Notes under the pieces: generated by a model
Databases searched by the model: none
What the model saw: only the letters and a program-made list of their open reading frames with translations
Told to the model about the DNA's origin: nothing
Source: CAYVQE01 sp964633205
GTDB lineage: Bacteria > Myxococcota > B64-G9
Length of the DNA stretch: 64,000 nucleotides
Assembly: GCA_964633205.1 (NCBI GenBank)
Contig: CAZWFN010000001.1
Coordinates: forward strand, 62,001-126,000
Direction: 5' to 3'
Position numbers and translations under genes: made by a program
Shown here: positions 42,398 to 52,125 of the stretch, in pieces
Layout of the letters: the number at the start of each line of letters is the position of its first letter
How positions within the stretch are numbered: the stretch's first letter is position 1

Positions 42398-43720
42398 CTA
42401 CTTCGCGCTCGTGGTCTCGAGCTTGCGCAGCAGCTCGACCACCGCCAGCACCTTGGGCACCGCCGGCGAGGCGCCGGCGCCCATGCGGTGGCGCTTCTGC
42501 TGGACGTGACGCGTGTCGCCGACGATGGTGGTCATCAGGTTCTCGAAGTTCTCGCGGGCGTTGGCCGAGTCCAACGCATTCTCGGTGGCCGCGTTGGCCA
42601 GGGCGCCGACCAGGGCCCGGGCATAGGTGACCAGGCCCCGATAGATCTCGGCCTCCTCGCGGGCCGCCGGTCGGATCATCGAGCGCTTGGACGCCTCCTT
42701 GATGGCATCGTTGTACTCGCCCTTGCGCATCAGCCACGACTGCACGCGCACATAACCGGCGGCGGCCATCATCCGTTCGATGCTCTGCAGGATGTCGCCT
42801 GGCGCGGCCGCCATGACCATTTTGTCGTAGGCCTGCTTCAGTGGCTCGGCCGCCGGCAGCTCGAGCGCCATGTGCTTGACCATACGCTCGGCGATGGCCG
42901 TACTCTTGGCCAGGGCCGTATCGAGCGGGACCTGCTGGTTGCGGTTGACGGCGTAGGGGTCGGCACCGTGGCGCACCATGATGTCGACGATCCGGGCCGA
43001 GCCGTAGTTGCGCAACAGGACCACCCGGTGCAGGGCCGTGTCCCCGGTGCCGTCGCCCTTTTGCTTGAAACTGAGATCGATTCCGTTTTCGACCAGCAGC
43101 TTGACCACCTCCCAGGAGTCCTTCTGGGAGGTATTGAGGGCATCGAAGATGGCCGCGCCGTCATGCTCGTTCGGATCCTCGCCGTTCTCGAGCATCAGCG
43201 CCACCACGTCCGCCCGCGCCGACAAGGCCGCGCGGCACAGCGGCTCGTCAGCCTTGGCGTAGTCCCGCTGGGTCTTGGCCCCCTTCTCCAACAATGGCAA
43301 CAGGGCATCCCACTTGTAGTGGCGCGAGGCATGAGCCATCGGGGTCTGGCCATTGCCGCAGGGCTTGTTCACGTCGGCCCCGGATTCGGCCAGGGCCCGG
43401 GCCACCGCGGCCTCGGCCGGCGATTTCTCCGGCTTCATGATCAGGCACAAGGCGGTTTCTCCCTGCTCGTCGACCGCGTCGGGGTCGGCGCCCTGGGCGA
43501 TCAGCCAAGGGATCACCTCGGGCTGTCCGGCTACGGCGGCGGCGTGCAGGGCGGTGCGTTGCTGCGCACCACGCGAATCGACCTTGGCCCCTTCGGCCAA
43601 CCAGCTCTTCAAGCCGGCGATGTCGCCGCGCCGCGCGGCCTCGATGCCCGTATGACCACAGCCGCCCAGCAACCCCGCCAGCACGACGCCGGCCCAGATC
43701 GGTTGAATCGGATTTCGCAT
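42398..43720 (-). CDS. Ankyrin-repeat lipoprotein
   Basis: 440 residues. A lipoprotein signal (WAGVVLAGLLGGC) is followed by six or so ankyrin repeats (about residues 25-300): 'QQRTALHAAAVAGQPEVIPWLIAQGADPDAVD', 'GQTPMAHASRHYKWDALLPLLEKGA', 'ADVVALMLENGEDPNEHD' and 'GDTALHRVVLLRNYGSARIVDIMVRHGADPYAVN' are the clearest. The last 140 residues are helical and unassigned. An outer-membrane or periplasmic interaction scaffold is the natural reading. Start after GAGGAGAGTGC; a consensus TATAAT lies 36 bases upstream of the ATG. Confidence 0.8.
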   Translation of the reverse strand: MRNPIQPIWAGVVLAGLLGGCGHTGIEAARRGDIAGLKSWLAEGAKVDSRGAQQRTALHAAAVAGQPEVIPWLIAQGADPDAVDEQGETALCLIMKPEKSPAEAAVARALAESGADVNKPCGNGQTPMAHASRHYKWDALLPLLEKGAKTQRDYAKADEPLCRAALSARADVVALMLENGEDPNEHDGAAIFDALNTSQKDSWEVVKLLVENGIDLSFKQKGDGTGDTALHRVVLLRNYGSARIVDIMVRHGADPYAVNRNQQVPLDTALAKSTAIAERMVKHMALELPAAEPLKQAYDKMVMAAAPGDILQSIERMMAAAGYVRVQSWLMRKGEYNDAIKEASKRSMIRPAAREEAEIYRGLVTYARALVGALANAATENALDSANARENFENLMTTIVGDTRHVQQKRHRMGAGASPAVPKVLAVVELLRKLETTSAK

Positions 43721-43755
43721 GCCAGCACTCTCCTCGTTTGCAAGCGGTGAAGCGG

Positions 43756-43784
43756 ATTATACCCGCCGGCTGGGATGCAATCCA
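43756..43784 (-). promoter_or_regulatory. Promoter of the ankyrin lipoprotein operon
   Basis: On the minus strand a perfect TATAAT (43756-43761) with a weak TGGATT (43779-43784) 17 bases upstream. The lipoprotein ATG is at 43720. Confidence 0.45.
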
Positions 43785-43801
43785 CCTTTGGATTTCACCG
43801 C

Positions 43802-43830
43802 TTTACAGTCGACAGGGGGAACGATAAAAG
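43802..43830 (+). promoter_or_regulatory. Promoter of the phosphohexomutase gene
   Basis: TTTACA (43802-43807), a 17-base spacer, TAAAAG (43825-43830). The ATG is at 43853. This is back-to-back with the leftward promoter at 43756-43784. Confidence 0.5.
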
Positions 43831-43852
43831 GTTGGGACAAGGGAGGGCCGGA

Positions 43853-45346
43853 ATGAGCGAGCAAGGCATCGCAATCTCGGAGCTGATGGACCGCAGCGGC
43901 GTCAAGTTCGGCACCAGCGGAGCGCGGGGGCTGGTCGAAGACATGACCGACGAGGTCTGCTTTGCATACACCTTGGGGTTCTTGCAGCACCTCGAGCAGA
44001 CGGGCGAGATCGAGGGCTCCGAGCAGGTGGGCCTCGGCGGTGATCTGCGCCCCAGCACCGAGCGCATCATGGCGGCTGCGGCCCAGGCGGTGATGCACAA
44101 GGGTCACCGGCCGATCGGGTTGGGCCGGGTGCCGTCGCCGGCGCTGGCCTTCTGGGGCCTGCAGCACCACAAACCGACCATCATGGTGACCGGTTCGCAC
44201 ATTCCGGCCGACCGCAACGGCATCAAGTACACCAAGCGGGCCGGCGAGATCCTCAAGGACGACGAAGCGGCCATCAAACGCCAACGGGTGACACTGCCGG
44301 CCGAGCTGTTCGGCGACGACGGCATGTTCATCCGCCCCATCCAGGCGCTGAACGCCAGCGACGACGCCCTGGATCTCTACGCCCGGCGTTACCTCGATTT
44401 CTTCCCCCCCGACTGTCTGGCCGGCAAACGGCTGGGGGTCTACCAGCACTCGGCGGTGGGCCGTGATGTCCTGGTGCAGGTGCTCGAAGGCCTCGGCGCC
44501 GAGGTCACCCGATTGGGACGCTCGGAGACCTTCATCCCGGTCGACACCGAGGCCATCCGGCCCGAGGACGTGGAAGCGGCCCGGGGTTGGGCGGCCGAGC
44601 ACAGCTTCGATGCCATCCTCTCGACCGACGGCGACTCGGATCGGCCGCTGCTGGCCGACGAAAACGGCAAGTGGCTGCGCGGTGACGTGGCCGGCATCCT
44701 GTGCGCCGCCTGGCTCGGGGCCGAGGTCGTGGCCACCCCGGTCTCGTGCAACTCGGCGGTGGAAAAGAGCGGCCTGTTCGCCCGGGTGGTCCGCACCCGG
44801 ATCGGCTCGCCTTATGTCATCGCGGCCATGCAGCGGGCCGAGCGGGACGGCCAGCAGCCGGTGGCCGGCTACGAGGCCAACGGCGGCTTTCTGCTGCAGA
44901 CCCCGGTGGCGCGCTGGGAGCGCCGGCTCGAACCGCTGCCGACCCGCGATACCCTGCTGCTGCATCTGGCCGTGCTGCTGCGGGCCGCCGAGCGAGGCAG
45001 CTCGGTCAGCGCGCTGGTGACGGAGCTGCCGCAGCGGTTCACCTACTCCGACCGGCTCAAGCAGTTCCCCACCGAGAAAAGCCACGCCAAGCTGGCCGAG
45101 TTCAACAGCGGCGATTTCGAGCTGGACCGCGCGGCCATCGAGGCCGAATTCGGCGCGGCCTTCGGCCGGGTCGCCGCGATCGACGACACGGATGGATTGC
45201 GCATCACCTTCGCCAACGACGAGGTGGTCCACCTGCGGCCCAGCGGCAACGCCCCCGAATTCCGCTGTTACACCGAGGCGGACAGTGAGCAGCGGGCCCG
45301 CGCGATCAACGCCACCGCCCTGGAGATCATGGCAGGTTGGCGGTAG
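43853..45346 (+). CDS. Alpha-D-phosphohexomutase (phosphomannomutase/phosphoglucomutase-like)
   Basis: 497 residues from ATG 43853, after GGGAGGGCC. Catalytic phosphoserine S115 in 'VTGSHIPADRNGIK', metal-binding loop D259-G-D261-S-D263-R, sugar-binding 'GYEANGGFLLQ' where typical PGM has GE.SGH, and a C-terminal phosphate-binding 'LRPSGNAPEFRCYTE'. These show an active member of the superfamily that interconverts 1- and 6-phosphosugars. The GYEANGG loop places it in a less common subgroup, so glucose, mannose or amino-sugar phosphate cannot be decided. Envelope-polysaccharide precursor supply fits its neighbours. Confidence 0.85.
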   Translation: MSEQGIAISELMDRSGVKFGTSGARGLVEDMTDEVCFAYTLGFLQHLEQTGEIEGSEQVGLGGDLRPSTERIMAAAAQAVMHKGHRPIGLGRVPSPALAFWGLQHHKPTIMVTGSHIPADRNGIKYTKRAGEILKDDEAAIKRQRVTLPAELFGDDGMFIRPIQALNASDDALDLYARRYLDFFPPDCLAGKRLGVYQHSAVGRDVLVQVLEGLGAEVTRLGRSETFIPVDTEAIRPEDVEAARGWAAEHSFDAILSTDGDSDRPLLADENGKWLRGDVAGILCAAWLGAEVVATPVSCNSAVEKSGLFARVVRTRIGSPYVIAAMQRAERDGQQPVAGYEANGGFLLQTPVARWERRLEPLPTRDTLLLHLAVLLRAAERGSSVSALVTELPQRFTYSDRLKQFPTEKSHAKLAEFNSGDFELDRAAIEAEFGAAFGRVAAIDDTDGLRITFANDEVVHLRPSGNAPEFRCYTEADSEQRARAINATALEIMAGWR

Positions 45347-45350
45347 CCGC

Positions 45351-46259
45351 TCACGCCCGCGGCGGCCAGGGCACGATGGCCGACACCCGCCGCAGCCGCT
45401 CGCCGTAGCCGGGCCGCCGGGCCTGCATGCGGCGGTCGATCATCGGCAAGCTGATGAAGACGAACATCAGGGTCATGGCCAGGGGCCCGGCCACAGCCGG
45501 CCACCAACCCGGATCGGCCGCCAGCGCGAACAGGTACAGACCCCACCAGAACGCGATCTCGCCGAAGTAGTTGGGGTGCCGGCTCCAGCGCCACAGCCCG
45601 TGCTCCAGCACGGCCTCCGGTGGGGGTTGCGAGCGGCGGAACCGACGCAGCTGGCGATCGGCGGTCAGCTCGACCAAGATCGCACCCAGGGTCACCGCGG
45701 CCGCCAGGCCATCCAGCCAACCGACCGGTCGCGGTGTGGTCAGCGCCGGCCAAGCGCTGATCATCGAGCCGAAGACCATCAGGGTGGGGAACAGGTGGAT
45801 GCCGGCGAACGACGCCGGCCAGTACCAGCGCCCGGTCTTGCGCCGGATGTCGACATAGCGCCAGTCCTCGTGGTCCAGGCCGCTCCAACCCCGGATCCAG
45901 TTCCAGGTCAGCCGCAAGCCCCACAGGCCGATCAGGCCCAGGACCAGTGCCACCCGCAGCGGAGCGCCCACCGGGCCAGCCGGCCAAAAGGCCCAGAATA
46001 GAGCGATTGCGATGGGCACCAGGCTCCAGTAGGGATCGTAGAAGCTGGAGTTGTCGAAGACCACCGAGAAGCCGAAGACCACCGCCGTCGCCAGCAGATC
46101 GGCCAACAGCGCGATCCAGATCGGATGCAGCTGGTCGATGGCCAGGCCCAGGGCCACCGCCGCACCGATCGCCGCCACATAGGCCGCCCCGACCAGGGCC
46201 AACGCCCCGGCACGGCCGCCGCCATCGGCCGCCTCCTCTGTCTGCCGCCGCATCGCCAT
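45351..46259 (-). CDS. DUF1295-family membrane protein (steroid 5-alpha-reductase-like)
   Basis: 302 residues with about seven transmembrane helices. The C-terminal 'GLWRWSRHPNYFGEIAFWWGLYLFAL' (SRHPNYFGE) is the conserved signature of DUF1295/isoprenylcysteine-methyltransferase-like membrane reductases, and 'DPYWSLVPIAIALFWAF' is the family's N-terminal mark. The substrate is unknown; lipid or sterol-like double-bond reduction is the general expectation. It converges on the phosphohexomutase with a four-base gap. The start at 46259 follows GAGAAAGGG. Confidence 0.8.
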   Translation of the reverse strand: MAMRRQTEEAADGGGRAGALALVGAAYVAAIGAAVALGLAIDQLHPIWIALLADLLATAVVFGFSVVFDNSSFYDPYWSLVPIAIALFWAFWPAGPVGAPLRVALVLGLIGLWGLRLTWNWIRGWSGLDHEDWRYVDIRRKTGRWYWPASFAGIHLFPTLMVFGSMISAWPALTTPRPVGWLDGLAAAVTLGAILVELTADRQLRRFRRSQPPPEAVLEHGLWRWSRHPNYFGEIAFWWGLYLFALAADPGWWPAVAGPLAMTLMFVFISLPMIDRRMQARRPGYGERLRRVSAIVPWPPRA

Positions 46260-46457
46260 CCCTTTCTCCGCCGCCCCGCAGGCCCAGCGCGGGCGCTCGG
46301 TCTCCGAACGGGGGTATACCGCCCGCGGCCCGCTGCATCAAACCAAAACCCGGCGCCGGGGGCGGCGATTGACGAGCGGGCCGATCCCTGCCAGGATTGG
46401 CCAAACCACGAATGCCGAAACGATGCATTGTTGCGGCCGCAGGCCGTGGAGGAGAAC

Positions 46458-49244
46458 ATGGCGTCAATCGGAAACAAACCCTTTCGGCTTCCCGCCGGCC
46501 CGCTCCTGCTGGGACTGGTGGGCCTGTTGGGACTGCCCGCCGGCTGCGGCGGCGGGGGCCCGGAATGCGGGCCCGGCACCACCGCCGTCGACGGCCGCTG
46601 CGTGCCCGACATCGGCGCCTGCGCCGCCGGTACGGAGCTGCAGGACGGCCGCTGCGTGCCGAGCTGCGGCGAGGATCGGTACTGGGACGGCGAGGCCTGC
46701 GCCGAGGTGCCCGAATGTGCCGCCGGCACCACCTTCGACCCCGACAGCGGGCTCTGCCGACCCGCCTGCGACAGCGGGCAATACTGGGACGGCAGCGCCT
46801 GCGTGGCGGTACCGGACTGCGGTCCGGGGACCAGCTTCGATGCGGAGAGCGGCGGCTGCGTGCCGGATGCCGACGCCTGCGCGCCCGGCACCAGTCTGCA
46901 GGACGGCCGCTGCGTGCCGGATCTGGAGTGCGGTCCGGGTGCTCACGTCGAGGACGGCCAGTGCGTCCCCGACCGCCTGCCCGATCCCGATGTGCCCGAG
47001 GCCGAGGTCGATGGGGCCACGGCCGAGTTCGACCCGCCGGCCGCCGGCGAGACCGTCAGCCTGGGCGGCACCGTGGATACGCCGGTGGACAAGAACGAGG
47101 ACGGCCAGCCGGACCCGGATTGGGATGCCTTCGCCTTCGAGGCCGAAGCGGGCACCTGGCTGCGGCTCGAAGCCGTGTCCGAGGGCGCTGCGCTGCCGGC
47201 CTTTTTGATCGATTACGAGGAGACGGACGCCGCGGGCAACCTGCTGTGGCGGCGGCTGGCGCTGGATCCGACCAGCCGCTCCTGCCAGCGCGAGGTCTTC
47301 TTGCCCTACAGCGGCCGCTACACCATCTCGGTGTCGGACTACAACCACGTGGCCGCCTACCTCTACGGCTATCCCACGGTGCCGGTCGGGGGCGAGGATT
47401 TCACCTACTACGTCCGCGTCGAGAACCTGGGCCAGCCCGAACCGACTCCGCTGGGCTTGCCCTACGCCGGCACCGACGATCTGTCCGATGGCCGGCTGGG
47501 CTTCTACTCGGTCGGCGGATTGACCGCCGGCGAGGTGGTCGAGGTGACCGCCCGGCCGGTGGTGCCGCCCGAGGCAGCCGAGTCCGACGTCTATCCGGCC
47601 CTGCTGGTGTTCGACGACCAGGGCCAGCTGCTGGCGCACTACGTCGCCTACGGCACCTGGGAGTCGGCCGCCGCCCTGATCCACGCGGCCGGCGGCGGCG
47701 GGGACTACCTGGTGGTGCGTGACTTCTTCCTGACCATCGGCGCCGAGCCGCTGGTCGACGTGCTGGCCCGGCCGCTGCAGCCGACCGACTGCGACACCAC
47801 CGACTGCTCGCAGGCCCCGGTCAGCGATCAGCTCAGCCTGCTGCTGAGCTGGGAGCTGGATGCCGGCGATCTGTTCGTGGCTGGCACCTACTTCCCGCCC
47901 GCTGGCCAGACCATGATCCACCAGACCCTGTTCGACGCCGACTTCAACACCCTGATCGAACAGGAGATGGTGCATCCGGCGCAGCACGGCGCGGCCTGGG
48001 CCTACGCCGAGCAGCCCACCGCCGTCTACCTGTGGCTGCGCTGGGGCGACGGGGCCCCGGTGGGCGAAGCCGCCATCGATACCCGCACCATCGCCACCCC
48101 GGCCATCGAGCCGGACCAGGCGCTGGACGGGCTGGAGTTCCACGACATGCCGCCGGGCACGCTGCACCCGGCCGGTGCGCTGCACTTCAGCGGCCTGGGC
48201 GGCAAGCTGGTGTTCTTCTCCGAGCCGGCGATCCAGGGCGGCGCGCCGAGCCAACCCTTCGCCTCGCTGGCCACGCCACAGCTGGAGCGGATGGGGCCGG
48301 TGGTCGACACCGATGCCTGGAACTTCCCGGACGGTTTCGTCACCCCCCTGTTCAGCTACGTGCGTGACGACGGCCATTATCTGCACTGGCTCAACGACCC
48401 CGGCGGCGACCTGAGCGCAGCGACCTACGGCCTCGAGATGAGCACCCGCGATCCCGAGGTGCTCGAACGGCCCACGGTGGACCAACCGGTGCGCCGGGAG
48501 ATGCAGTCACCCGGCAACCTGCGCTTCTACACCTTCGAGGCGGGCCGCAACCAGTATGTCGAGATCACTGTCGAGCCGGTGCTGCTGTCCGACATCCAGC
48601 CCGAGATCTGGGTGATGAACTTCGGCCGCGCCGTGTTCGACTGGATCGCCTATGTCTGGCGGGGCGATCCCGACGCGCCGCAGCTGGGTCTGGTGGTCTC
48701 GGAGACGGCGCCGGCCCAGTTCGAGGACTTCACCGCGGGCTACGTCTCGCCCTACGACGGGCTGAGCATCGCCCTGATCATGGATGCCAGCGGCGACGCC
48801 GGCCCGTTCGACCTGTTCAACATCGAGCTCAGCGTCCCGCCACCGCCGGACAACGACCAGTGCGATTCAGCCGAAGCAGTCGAGCTGGGCGGTGACGGCC
48901 AGGCCAGCATTACGGCCAGCAACCTGACCGCCACCGACGACGTGTCCGATCCGGGCTGTACCGGCCGCTTGGCCGAGGGCCCGGACGTTTTCTACCGGCT
49001 CGATCTGCAAGCCGGGCAGACGGTGGCCATCGAGCTGGACACCGAGGAGTTCAACTCGGCGCTGACCCTGTTCACCGACTGCGCCGATCCGGCCGGCAGT
49101 TGCGTGGCCGGCTCGGACAGCGGCCGGCCCGAGACCGTCGAGTACACGGTGCCCGACGGCGCCGGCGGAACCTACCGCATCGGCGTCGATGCCGGTGGCC
49201 GCGGCGGCACCTTCACGCTGTCGGTCAGCGTCACCGGTCCGTGA
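46458..49244 (+). CDS. Large Cys-rich surface lipoprotein with PPC-like domains (paralogue 1)
   Basis: 928 residues from ATG 46458 (GGAGGAGAAC upstream). A lipoprotein signal (LLLGLVGLLGLPAGC) and GGGGG linker are followed by six Cys-rich repeats (about 30-185) of the type 'CGPGTxxxxxxGxCVPD', then 'YWDGSACVAVPDC'-style spacers. From about 195 come beta-rich domains, including two of bacterial pre-peptidase C-terminal type: 'ETVSLGGTVDTP...DWDAFAFEAEAGTWLRLEA' and a last one, 'CDSAEAVELGGDGQASITASNL', ending 'GGTYRIGVDAGGRGGTFTLSVSVTGP'. No catalytic motif. Probably an outer-membrane, cell-surface adhesion or binding protein. The next gene, 17 bases downstream, is a paralogue. Confidence 0.8.
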   Translation: MASIGNKPFRLPAGPLLLGLVGLLGLPAGCGGGGPECGPGTTAVDGRCVPDIGACAAGTELQDGRCVPSCGEDRYWDGEACAEVPECAAGTTFDPDSGLCRPACDSGQYWDGSACVAVPDCGPGTSFDAESGGCVPDADACAPGTSLQDGRCVPDLECGPGAHVEDGQCVPDRLPDPDVPEAEVDGATAEFDPPAAGETVSLGGTVDTPVDKNEDGQPDPDWDAFAFEAEAGTWLRLEAVSEGAALPAFLIDYEETDAAGNLLWRRLALDPTSRSCQREVFLPYSGRYTISVSDYNHVAAYLYGYPTVPVGGEDFTYYVRVENLGQPEPTPLGLPYAGTDDLSDGRLGFYSVGGLTAGEVVEVTARPVVPPEAAESDVYPALLVFDDQGQLLAHYVAYGTWESAAALIHAAGGGGDYLVVRDFFLTIGAEPLVDVLARPLQPTDCDTTDCSQAPVSDQLSLLLSWELDAGDLFVAGTYFPPAGQTMIHQTLFDADFNTLIEQEMVHPAQHGAAWAYAEQPTAVYLWLRWGDGAPVGEAAIDTRTIATPAIEPDQALDGLEFHDMPPGTLHPAGALHFSGLGGKLVFFSEPAIQGGAPSQPFASLATPQLERMGPVVDTDAWNFPDGFVTPLFSYVRDDGHYLHWLNDPGGDLSAATYGLEMSTRDPEVLERPTVDQPVRREMQSPGNLRFYTFEAGRNQYVEITVEPVLLSDIQPEIWVMNFGRAVFDWIAYVWRGDPDAPQLGLVVSETAPAQFEDFTAGYVSPYDGLSIALIMDASGDAGPFDLFNIELSVPPPPDNDQCDSAEAVELGGDGQASITASNLTATDDVSDPGCTGRLAEGPDVFYRLDLQAGQTVAIELDTEEFNSALTLFTDCADPAGSCVAGSDSGRPETVEYTVPDGAGGTYRIGVDAGGRGGTFTLSVSVTGP

Positions 49245-49261
49245 AGCCCGAGGAGCGACCC

Positions 49262-51601
49262 ATGAGAATCAGAACCTTCCTTTGTGGGATCCTGGTGCCG
49301 AGCCTGATCGGCGCCGCTTGCGGCGGCGGCGGCAAGGACTGCGGTGACGGCACGACCGAACGGGACGGCCGCTGCGTGCCGAACATCACCGAATGCGGCC
49401 CGGGAACCGAGCGACAGGGCGACGTCTGTGTGCCGAGCTGCCCCCGGGGCGAGTACTGGGACGGCGGCGCCTGCACCGCCGTGCCCGAATGTGCCCCGGG
49501 CACCACCTTCGATCCGGCCGCCGGCGAATGTCACCCGTCCTGCACCGAGGACCAGCGCTGGGACGGGTCGGATTGCGTCCCGGTCTGCGCCCCGGGCACC
49601 CAGCTCGACCCGGACAGCGGCACCTGCCAGCCGGCACCCGACACCTGCGCCGAGGGCACCAGCTGGCAGGACGGCCAGTGCGTGCCCGATCTGGTCTGCG
49701 GCCCCGGCACCCATCCGGAGCAGGGCCAGTGCGTTCCGGACGACCTGCCCGAGCCCGACGTGACCGAGTCCGGTGATCCGGAGCAGGCGGCCGCGTTCGA
49801 GCTGCCGGCCGCCGGCGAGCAGATCGGCCTGGGCGGCAACGTCGACACCCCGGCCGACGGCAATGGCGACGGCTACGTCGAGGCCGGCTGGGATGCCTTC
49901 ACCTTCACCGCCCCGGCCGGGACCTGGCTGCGCATCGATACGGCCTCCAACGGCGACGCCCTGCCGGCCTTCATCGTCATGTCGGCCACCCAGGACACCG
50001 AAGGCCGGGCGCTGTTCGTGCGCTACGGCTTCGAGCCGGTGGGGCCGGCGGCCAGCCGCGAGGTCTACCTGCCGCGCGCCGATGACTACGTGCTGCTGTT
50101 CAGCGACGCCCACAACTTTTTGATCGACGTGTTCGGCTACGGCTTCCTGCCGGTCGGCGGCGACGGCTTCGGCTACTACGTCGACGTGAAGAACCTGGGT
50201 GTGCCGGAGCCGGACGACACCGCGCCGCTGCCCTTTGCCGACGCCGGCACGCTGGACAACGGCGGTTTGCGCTTCTACAACCTGGACGCCATGCTCCTGC
50301 GCGACGTGTTGGCGCTGCGCGCGCTGGGCCGGCCGCTGGAGGACAGCATCAGCGACGTCTACCCCGTGCTGATGCTGTTCGGCCCGGATGGGGCCCTGCT
50401 GCGCGAGAGAACCGGTGGCTGGTCCGACGACGCCGTCACCATCGTGCCGCTGGCCACCGATGGCAACTACTTGCTGGTGCACGACTTCCTGCTGACCAAG
50501 GGCCCGGCGCGCGATTTCGCCGTCGAGGCCTGGCTGGAGCCGGTCGAGGATTGCAGCGGCGGCGGCTGCGCGCCCGGCGAGCTGGATGCCGGCGAGCACC
50601 GCTTGCTGAGCTGGGATCTTCTGGCCGGCGACTTCTTCCTGTTCAACGCCACCGTGCCCGAGCAGGCCGAGGAAAACCTGCGCGTGGAGCTGCGCGGGCC
50701 GGACTTCGAGCTGATCAGCGAAGGCTCGGCCGGGTCGAGCTGGAACCGCTGGGACCACCTGGTCGCAGCCGAAGACACCTGGGTCTACCTGTGGATCAGC
50801 GGCTGGACGGGCGATGCGGTACCGGACTGGGACTTGCAGATCGTCCACCAGCCCCTGCCGCTGGCCGCGGCCGGCAGCTCGACCGATGTGCCCGTATACG
50901 ACATGCCGGCAGAGACCATCGCCGACTGCGGCCTGACGCGCTTTTCCGGCGCCGCCGGCCAGGTGGCGGTGGTGGCCGACTTCATCCTCCACGATCCGGG
51001 CCGGGCCTGGGTCGATCCGGTCCAGCGCATCAGCGATCTCGATCTGCGGCAGCTGGGCCCGGCCTGGGATCCGCGCGGCGAGACCATCGCGGCCCTGCAG
51101 CCGGCCATGGGTTGGTTGCCCGAGGACGGGCTCTACCTGCATCGGGCGCTGGATGAAGACGACGGGGCCGCCATCGCCGGCGGCAGCTACGAGGTGCAGA
51201 TCGAGCTGATCGACCCCGAGCCGCTCGACGCCCCGGGCCCGGGGGCACCGGTGATCGCCGCCGGCCGCCAGCTTCACGCCGCGGCCGAGATCGCGCTGTT
51301 CACCTTCCCGGCGGATTCCGGCATCGGCTACCAGGTCGAGGTGCGCCCGGGGGACGGGGCCGAACTGCAGCCGCGGCTGCGCGTGTTGTCCTTCGGCTCG
51401 CGCTACCAGGACAGCTGGACGCCGCACGCCGATCGGCAGGAGATGGGCCTGATCGACGCGGCCGAGGCCGCGGCGCCGGGCGAAGCCGCCTCGCTGACGG
51501 TGGGGGCGCCCTACGACGGCCCGTTGGTGATCGCCGTGCTCGACGTGGGCAGCGGCAATACCGGCGACGGCTTCGAACTGGAGGTCGCGCTGGCCCCATG
51601 A
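49262..51601 (+). CDS. Cys-rich surface lipoprotein (paralogue 2)
   Basis: 779 residues from ATG 49262, after GAGGAGCGACC. Lipobox IGAAC then GGGGK. The same Cys-rich repeat array follows ('CGDGTTERDGRCVPN', 'YWDGGACTAVPEC', 'CGPGTHPEQGQCVPD'), then 'EQIGLGGNVDTPADGNGDGYVEAGWDAFTFTAPAGTWLRIDT'. The order of domains equals paralogue 1 over the first 700 residues, but the extra C-terminal PPC-like domain is absent. The pair arose by duplication; divergence is strong outside the Cys repeats. Its stop overlaps the start of the next lipoprotein by four bases (ATGA), so all three are one operon. Confidence 0.8.
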   Translation: MRIRTFLCGILVPSLIGAACGGGGKDCGDGTTERDGRCVPNITECGPGTERQGDVCVPSCPRGEYWDGGACTAVPECAPGTTFDPAAGECHPSCTEDQRWDGSDCVPVCAPGTQLDPDSGTCQPAPDTCAEGTSWQDGQCVPDLVCGPGTHPEQGQCVPDDLPEPDVTESGDPEQAAAFELPAAGEQIGLGGNVDTPADGNGDGYVEAGWDAFTFTAPAGTWLRIDTASNGDALPAFIVMSATQDTEGRALFVRYGFEPVGPAASREVYLPRADDYVLLFSDAHNFLIDVFGYGFLPVGGDGFGYYVDVKNLGVPEPDDTAPLPFADAGTLDNGGLRFYNLDAMLLRDVLALRALGRPLEDSISDVYPVLMLFGPDGALLRERTGGWSDDAVTIVPLATDGNYLLVHDFLLTKGPARDFAVEAWLEPVEDCSGGGCAPGELDAGEHRLLSWDLLAGDFFLFNATVPEQAEENLRVELRGPDFELISEGSAGSSWNRWDHLVAAEDTWVYLWISGWTGDAVPDWDLQIVHQPLPLAAAGSSTDVPVYDMPAETIADCGLTRFSGAAGQVAVVADFILHDPGRAWVDPVQRISDLDLRQLGPAWDPRGETIAALQPAMGWLPEDGLYLHRALDEDDGAAIAGGSYEVQIELIDPEPLDAPGPGAPVIAAGRQLHAAAEIALFTFPADSGIGYQVEVRPGDGAELQPRLRVLSFGSRYQDSWTPHADRQEMGLIDAAEAAAPGEAASLTVGAPYDGPLVIAVLDVGSGNTGDGFELEVALAP

Positions 51602-52125
51602 GGCCGGCGCCCCGCCATCCGCGGCCGTTTGCCGCGCTGCTGGCCGGCGGCCTGTGGCTGGCCACTGCGGCGGGCTGTCAGAGCTACCCGCCGGCCACGG
51701 CGGCCCTGTGCGTGGAAATCTGCGCCCAGCAGCAGACCTGCTTGGCGGGCGGCGACGGCCAGGCCATCACCAGCCAGCGGATGTGCGAGATCGAGTGCGG
51801 CAACGAGTTGCTGCGCCTGGAGCGGGAAGCCACCCCGACCTGCCACGACGCCCATGTGCGGTTGTTGGTCTGCCTGGCCGGGCTGGACTGCGCCGGCTGG
51901 GCGCAGCGGCTCGCAGCCGAGCCGCAGCCGCCGGCCGATCCGCCCTGCGGCCGCCAGGACAACGCCCGCCAGCGCGCCTGCCAGGCCGCCGAATGCGTGG
52001 CCGACGACGACTGTCACGGCTGGGAGCGCTGCACCGAAGGCACCTGCGAGCCCCGCCCCTGCGACACCACCGCCGATTGCCCCGATGGCGTCTGGTGCTC
52101 CGGCGGCGCCTGCAGCCCTCTCTGA
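51598..52125 (+). CDS. Cys-rich lipoprotein, last gene of the surface operon
   Basis: 175 residues: lipobox TAAGC after a signal peptide (PFAALLAGGLWLATAAGC). The mature protein has about 20 cysteines, first in helical C-x3-C hairpins ('CVEICAQQQTC', 'CEIECGNELL', 'CLAGLDCAGW') and then in a compact 'CVADDDCHGWERCTEGTCEPRPC' module like those of the large lipoproteins. The start overlaps the upstream stop (ATGA). Its last 112 bases overlap the antisense 3' end of the M64 peptidase frame. Function unknown. Confidence 0.7.
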   Translation: MRPAPRHPRPFAALLAGGLWLATAAGCQSYPPATAALCVEICAQQQTCLAGGDGQAITSQRMCEIECGNELLRLEREATPTCHDAHVRLLVCLAGLDCAGWAQRLAAEPQPPADPPCGRQDNARQRACQAAECVADDDCHGWERCTEGTCEPRPCDTTADCPDGVWCSGGACSPL

